Below are positions 41,045 to 44,006 of a DNA stretch of 44,006 nucleotides, one piece after another. How positions within the stretch are numbered: position 1 is the first letter of the stretch; the number at the start of each line of letters is the position of its first letter. Source of the DNA: Acidimicrobiia bacterium (GTDB lineage: Bacteria > Actinomycetota > Acidimicrobiia > IMCC26256 > PALSA-555); NCBI GenBank assembly GCA_009694435.1, contig SHUY01000006.1:1-44006 (forward strand). Reading direction: 5' to 3'. Below the pieces are notes generated by a model. The model saw only the letters and a list, made by a program, of their open reading frames with translations. It did no database searches and had not been told where the DNA came from. A program made the translations under genes and the position numbers.

Positions 41045-41443
41045 CTATCGGTTGCTATCGAGACTTAAAGAGGCCGAGTTGATACACCAACGCTGACCGG
41101 TAGGGCCCGGGCCATCGTTGAATACATGGCCTAAGTGGCCGCCACAACTTTTACAGGTTGCTTCAACCCGAACCATTCCGTGGCTACGGTCTTCGTGGGT
41201 CTCTACTGCCTCGGCTACGGCGGGCGCAGAAAAACTTGGCCAACCAGTCCCCGAATCAAATTTGGTATCGGAATCAAATAGTTCCGCTCCACAACCCGAA
41301 CAGCGGTACATGCCATCGTCGTGACAGTCCCAGTAGAACCCACTAAATGCGGGCTCGGTGGCCGAGCAGCGCAGTACTTCAAATTGTTCGGGCTCAAGCC
41401 GGTCGCGCCACTCTTGTTCGGTTGCTTCTACCGAGTTATCCAT
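41045..41443 (-). CDS. msrB: Peptide-methionine (R)-S-oxide reductase MsrB
   Basis: This 132-residue enzyme has zinc cysteines Cys48/Cys51 and Cys97/Cys100, the block GTGWPSF, HLGHVFNDGP and the catalytic Cys120 in RWCINSAS. It reduces methionine-R-sulfoxide in proteins. Its -10 box (TAGGCT, six bases before the ATG) contains the stop codon of the upstream RidA gene. The last codons lie in a short tandem repeat, GATAGCAACC twice, which holds the stop codon. Confidence 0.95.
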   Translation of the reverse strand: MDNSVEATEQEWRDRLEPEQFEVLRCSATEPAFSGFYWDCHDDGMYRCSGCGAELFDSDTKFDSGTGWPSFSAPAVAEAVETHEDRSHGMVRVEATCKSCGGHLGHVFNDGPGPTGQRWCINSASLSLDSNR

Positions 41444-41449
41444 ATGATC

Positions 41450-41455
41450 AGCCTA
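41450..41455 (-). promoter_or_regulatory. Candidate leaderless promoter -10 box of msrB overlapping the upstream stop codon
   Basis: TAGGCT on the minus strand starts with the TAG stop of the RidA gene and ends six bases before the msrB ATG. msrB may therefore be expressed separately from the upstream genes. Confidence 0.5.
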
Positions 41456-41842
41456 GACGGACAGCGGACGATAAACCCAAACCTCAATTTCGAATAAAGC
41501 GTTAAGGGGTAGCCAAGTCACGCCAACAGTGCTGCGGGCGGGGCGCGCGTCGCCGAGGCTCTCGGCGTAGATCTCGTTTATTTGTCCCCACGCCGACGGG
41601 TCAGCCGCGACAAAACAAGCGACCTTGGCCACATTGCTCCAAGTGCAACTTGCGTCGCGCAGTAGCGCGGTTGTGTTTGATAGCGCCTGTCGCACTTGAG
41701 CTTCGAGTCCATCAGCGAGCACTCCGGTAGTGGGGTCGACTCCAATTTGGCCCGAGCAAACTATCCAGTCGCCGGCGCGCACTGCGGGCGAATACGGACC
41801 GGCAGTAAAACTAATGCTGGGGGTATCGAGAGGCTCGACCAT
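41453..41842 (-). CDS. RidA (YjgF/YER057c/UK114) family protein
   Basis: This 129-residue RidA-type protein has SPAVRAGDWIVCSGQIGVDPTTG, RQALSNTTALLRDA and the C-terminal RSTVGVTWLPLNALFEIEV that carries the conserved Arg and Glu. Members with the Arg hydrolyse reactive enamines/imines such as 2-aminoacrylate. The gene lies ten bases after zwf on the same strand and likely belongs to the zwf/gnd transcript. Confidence 0.92.
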   Translation of the reverse strand: MVEPLDTPSISFTAGPYSPAVRAGDWIVCSGQIGVDPTTGVLADGLEAQVRQALSNTTALLRDASCTWSNVAKVACFVAADPSAWGQINEIYAESLGDARPARSTVGVTWLPLNALFEIEVWVYRPLSV

Positions 41843-41852
41843 TACTTGCTAA

Positions 41853-43244
41853 CTATTCGATAACGGGGTCATGCCAACCGTCGGCGTCGTTGAGTAACGC
41901 CTCGGCTTCATTGGGGCCCCACGTATGCGCCTTATAAGGAATGACCTTGTGGTGGTTGACCAAAACGTCGTCCACTACTCGCCAGGCAGCTTCTACGCCG
42001 TCTTCGCGAGCGAAGAGAAGATTTTCTCCGTGCATGGCGTCGCCCAGTAGGCGTTCGTAAGGCGTCATGTCGTCACACTGATCGTCGGTCATCATTAACT
42101 CGATTGTTTCGCCGATGAATCCTTCGCCCGGTTTTTTTGCTCGAGCGCCAATCGCGGTTTGTACTTGGGGGTTCATGCGGAAGCGGATGTAGTTGGTTTC
42201 GTGGGGCATCGACTCGAATTCAGAAAATACCGCTTGCGGCGGCCGGTGCAGCTCAATGCGCACTTCGGTGCAGGTTTCGGGCATGTTTTTACCGGCCCGT
42301 ACATAAAACGGAACGCCCGCCCAGCGCCAAGAGTCGATGCTTAGTCGCACCGCGGCGTAAGTCTCAACATCAGACTCAGGGTCTACTCCGTCTTCGTCGC
42401 GATAACCAATAAATTGACCCCGCACAATGTCGTCGCGATTGAGAGTCGACATGGCTCTAAATACTTTTTCCTTGGCGTCACGCAACTCGTCGACCCCCGG
42501 CCCAGTCGGCGGCTCCATGGCCAGTAAGGCCACGGTTTGGAGAAGATGGTTTTGGATCACGTCGCGCAGAGCGCCCACTTCTTCGTAGAACTTCCCTCTT
42601 CCTTCGACCCCAAAATCTTCAGCCATAGTGATTTGCACCTGACGAATAATGTTGCGATTCCAGATGGGCTCAAGGAACGAGTTAGCAAAACGAAAATAAA
42701 GAATGTTCTGGATCGCCTCTTTGCCCAAGTAATGATCGATACGGAAAATGTTTTCTTCGGGGAATACCGAGTGCAATACCTGGTTTAATTCTTGGGCCGA
42801 CTTGAGGTCTCGACCGAAAGGTTTTTCTATAATCACGCGCGCATCTTGGGCGCAGCCTGAATCACCCAGGTGGGCCACTACCACCCCAAACAAACTGGGG
42901 GGAATCGCTAGGTAGTGAACGGGTCGTTTGGCCCCCTTGAGGGCTTTTTTAAGCGTAGCAAACGTTGAATTGTTGTTGTAGTTGCCGTCAACGTAAGTAA
43001 TCATAGACATCAGTTTTTTGAACGCGTCCTCGTCGTCTATTCCGCCACCGAAAGTGGTGATGCCGTCACGAGCGCGGGCGGCCAAATCGTCTTTGGTCCA
43101 TTTTGACGAGGCAACCCCAACTACCGGAATAGTTAGGTGGCCATTTTTGACCATTCGGTAAAGGGCGGGGAATATTTTTTTATGGGCCAGGTCACCCGAT
43201 ATCCCAAAAAATACCAGCGCGTCAGAGACGGGAGGGTTAGTCAC
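41853..43244 (-). CDS. zwf: Glucose-6-phosphate 1-dehydrogenase
   Basis: This 463-residue enzyme has the NADP site [18 protein letters not shown] at the N-terminus and the active-site signature [19 protein letters not shown]. Conserved substrate-binding blocks include [10 protein letters not shown] and the C-terminal [12 protein letters not shown]. It oxidises glucose-6-phosphate to the lactone, producing NADPH, the first step of the oxidative pentose phosphate pathway. The gene begins three bases after the gnd stop, so both are in one operon. Confidence 0.96.
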   Translation of the reverse strand: MTNPPVSDALVFFGISGDLAHKKIFPALYRMVKNGHLTIPVVGVASSKWTKDDLAARARDGITTFGGGIDDEDAFKKLMSMITYVDGNYNNNSTFATLKKALKGAKRPVHYLAIPPSLFGVVVAHLGDSGCAQDARVIIEKPFGRDLKSAQELNQVLHSVFPEENIFRIDHYLGKEAIQNILYFRFANSFLEPIWNRNIIRQVQITMAEDFGVEGRGKFYEEVGALRDVIQNHLLQTVALLAMEPPTGPGVDELRDAKEKVFRAMSTLNRDDIVRGQFIGYRDEDGVDPESDVETYAAVRLSIDSWRWAGVPFYVRAGKNMPETCTEVRIELHRPPQAVFSEFESMPHETNYIRFRMNPQVQTAIGARAKKPGEGFIGETIELMMTDDQCDDMTPYERLLGDAMHGENLLFAREDGVEAAWRVVDDVLVNHHKVIPYKAHTWGPNEAEALLNDADGWHDPVIE

Positions 43245-43247
43245 AAC

Positions 43248-44006
43248 TTAACTTTTTTGTTCGTCGTGGCCACCGAACTCTTTGCGCATGGCTGAGAGCA
43301 AGCGGTCGGAGAATTCGGCGTTCCCGCGGGACGAGAAGCGATCAAAGAGCGCGGCGGTCAAAACGGGAGCCGGAACCCCTTCGGCTATGGCCGCGAGCGC
43401 CGTCCACCGACCTTCGCCCGAGTCAGAAACCTGACCCGAGAAGTTATCAAGATCGGGAGAAATGCTTAGCGCGTGGGCGGTTAGGTCGAGTAGCCACGAC
43501 GCCACCACACTGCCTCGCCGCCATACTTCGGCGACATCAGGAATGTTGAGGTCGTATTGGTAAAACTCGGGGTCGCGCAGAGGGGTGGTTTCGGCGTTAA
43601 CGACTTGCTCAGCCACGTGTTCACCTTCATCGGCGTTGTGTAAAATGTTTAGGCCTTCGGCGTACGAAGCCATTATTCCGTATTCAATTCCGTTGTGCAC
43701 CATTTTTACAAAATGACCCGCGCCGTTTTTCCCACAGTGCAAGTAGCCCTGTTCGGCGGTACTCGGTGTTCCCGTAAGACCCGGAGTACGGGGCGCCGAC
43801 TCAACCCCAGGAGCAATGGTGGCGAAAATAGAGTCGAGGTGTTTAACGATCTTTTCTTCTCCTCCGATCATCAAACAAAATCCGCGCTCTAGACCAAATA
43901 TGCCCCCACTAGTACCTACGTCAACGTAGTGAATGCCTTTAGGCTCGAGTTCTTTGGCTCGACGAATGTCGTCTTTGTAATACGAGTTACCTCCATCGAT
44001 AACGAT
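43248..44006 (-). CDS. gnd: 6-phosphogluconate dehydrogenase, 5' part outside window
   Basis: The frame is open to the window edge. The first visible codons read [17 protein letters not shown], followed by [20 protein letters not shown], the blocks preceding the active site. The substrate/catalytic region is [16 protein letters not shown] (Lys and Asn/His of the active site). The C-terminus is short and matches the 300-residue GndA/YqeC-type enzyme rather than the 470-residue form. It converts 6-phosphogluconate to ribulose-5-phosphate and follows Zwf in the pathway, with which it is cotranscribed. Confidence 0.94.
   Translation of the reverse strand: MVIDGGNSYYKDDIRRAKELEPKGIHYVDVGTSGGIFGLERGFCLMIGGEEKIVKHLDSIFATIAPGVESAPRTPGLTGTPSTAEQGYLHCGKNGAGHFVKMVHNGIEYGIMASYAEGLNILHNADEGEHVAEQVVNAETTPLRDPEFYQYDLNIPDVAEVWRRGSVVASWLLDLTAHALSISPDLDNFSGQVSDSGEGRWTALAAIAEGVPAPVLTAALFDRFSSRGNAEFSDRLLSAMRKEFGGHDEQKS

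Noticed and set aside
41032-41060. The GATAGCAACC tandem pair at the msrB stop as a regulatory repeat
   Set aside because: Only two copies of ten bases overlapping a stop codon. A simple slippage duplication explains it.

Overview
This window comes from a planktonic-type actinobacterium of moderate G+C content (low fifties by eye). The actinobacterial markers are a fhaA-fhaB-pstP-rodA-pbpA-pknB cell-division/phosphosignalling cluster next to crgA and trpG, mycothiol- and F420-type enzymes, an SCO6745-family protein, a RipA-like NlpC/P60 hydrolase, and many promoters whose TANNNT -10 box lies 6-7 nt before the start codon (leaderless style). A heliorhodopsin together with this gene set suggests a freshwater or marine Acidimicrobiia (Ilumatobacteraceae-like) lineage. 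That placement is an inference.

Layout. 1-4 kb: the end of a superoxide dismutase gene, then dps with a DUF3703 gene, a tRNA-Arg flanked by gene debris (YHYH-domain and VOC-family remnants), a cupin, a strikingly GC-rich alpha/beta hydrolase and a secreted NTF2-like protein. 4-9.5 kb: an ABC-F ATPase, a DUF4395 membrane protein, a cytochrome c lipoprotein, an SCO6745 protein, and a DEAD-box helicase fused to a cold-shock domain with a highly structured 5' region. 9.5-16 kb: a five-gene leftward operon with two different formylglycine sulfatases, an SRPBCC protein, a propeller-like protein and an SDR dehydrogenase. It is followed by a PPOX-type flavin protein bracketed by two copies of a 66-bp promoter-bearing repeat. 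16.5-18.8 kb: a rightward operon with a divergent SDR, a DsbA-like protein and a mycothiol-dependent isomerase-like protein.

18.8-23 kb: a leftward run encoding two secreted proteins, an F420-type nitroreductase, a metallo-beta-lactamase-fold hydrolase and a membrane protein. 23-26.5 kb: a heliorhodopsin with a candidate leaderless promoter and nearby palindromes, a secreted coiled-coil protein convergent to it, and two tandem paralogous exported pentapeptide-repeat proteins. 26.5-32.4 kb: an NlpC/P60 hydrolase, tRNA-Ala, a His-rich membrane protein coupled to an orphan substrate-binding protein, a PAP2 enzyme, a thioesterase, a thiolase and a small zinc-ribbon membrane protein.

32.4-40.1 kb: crgA, trpG/pabA and the pknB-pbpA-rodA-pstP-fhaB-fhaA operon, whose genes mostly overlap by 4 bp, then tRNA-Leu. 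40.2-44 kb: two tiny translationally coupled membrane proteins, a chagasin-like (I42) lipoprotein, msrB, a RidA-family gene, zwf and the 3' part of gnd (oxidative pentose phosphate pathway). The most notable items are the heliorhodopsin locus, the promoter duplication around the PPOX gene, the helicase/cold-shock fusion with its leader hairpin, the sulfatase operon and the paired pentapeptide-repeat exported proteins. I found no integrase, transposase, CRISPR array or phage gene.
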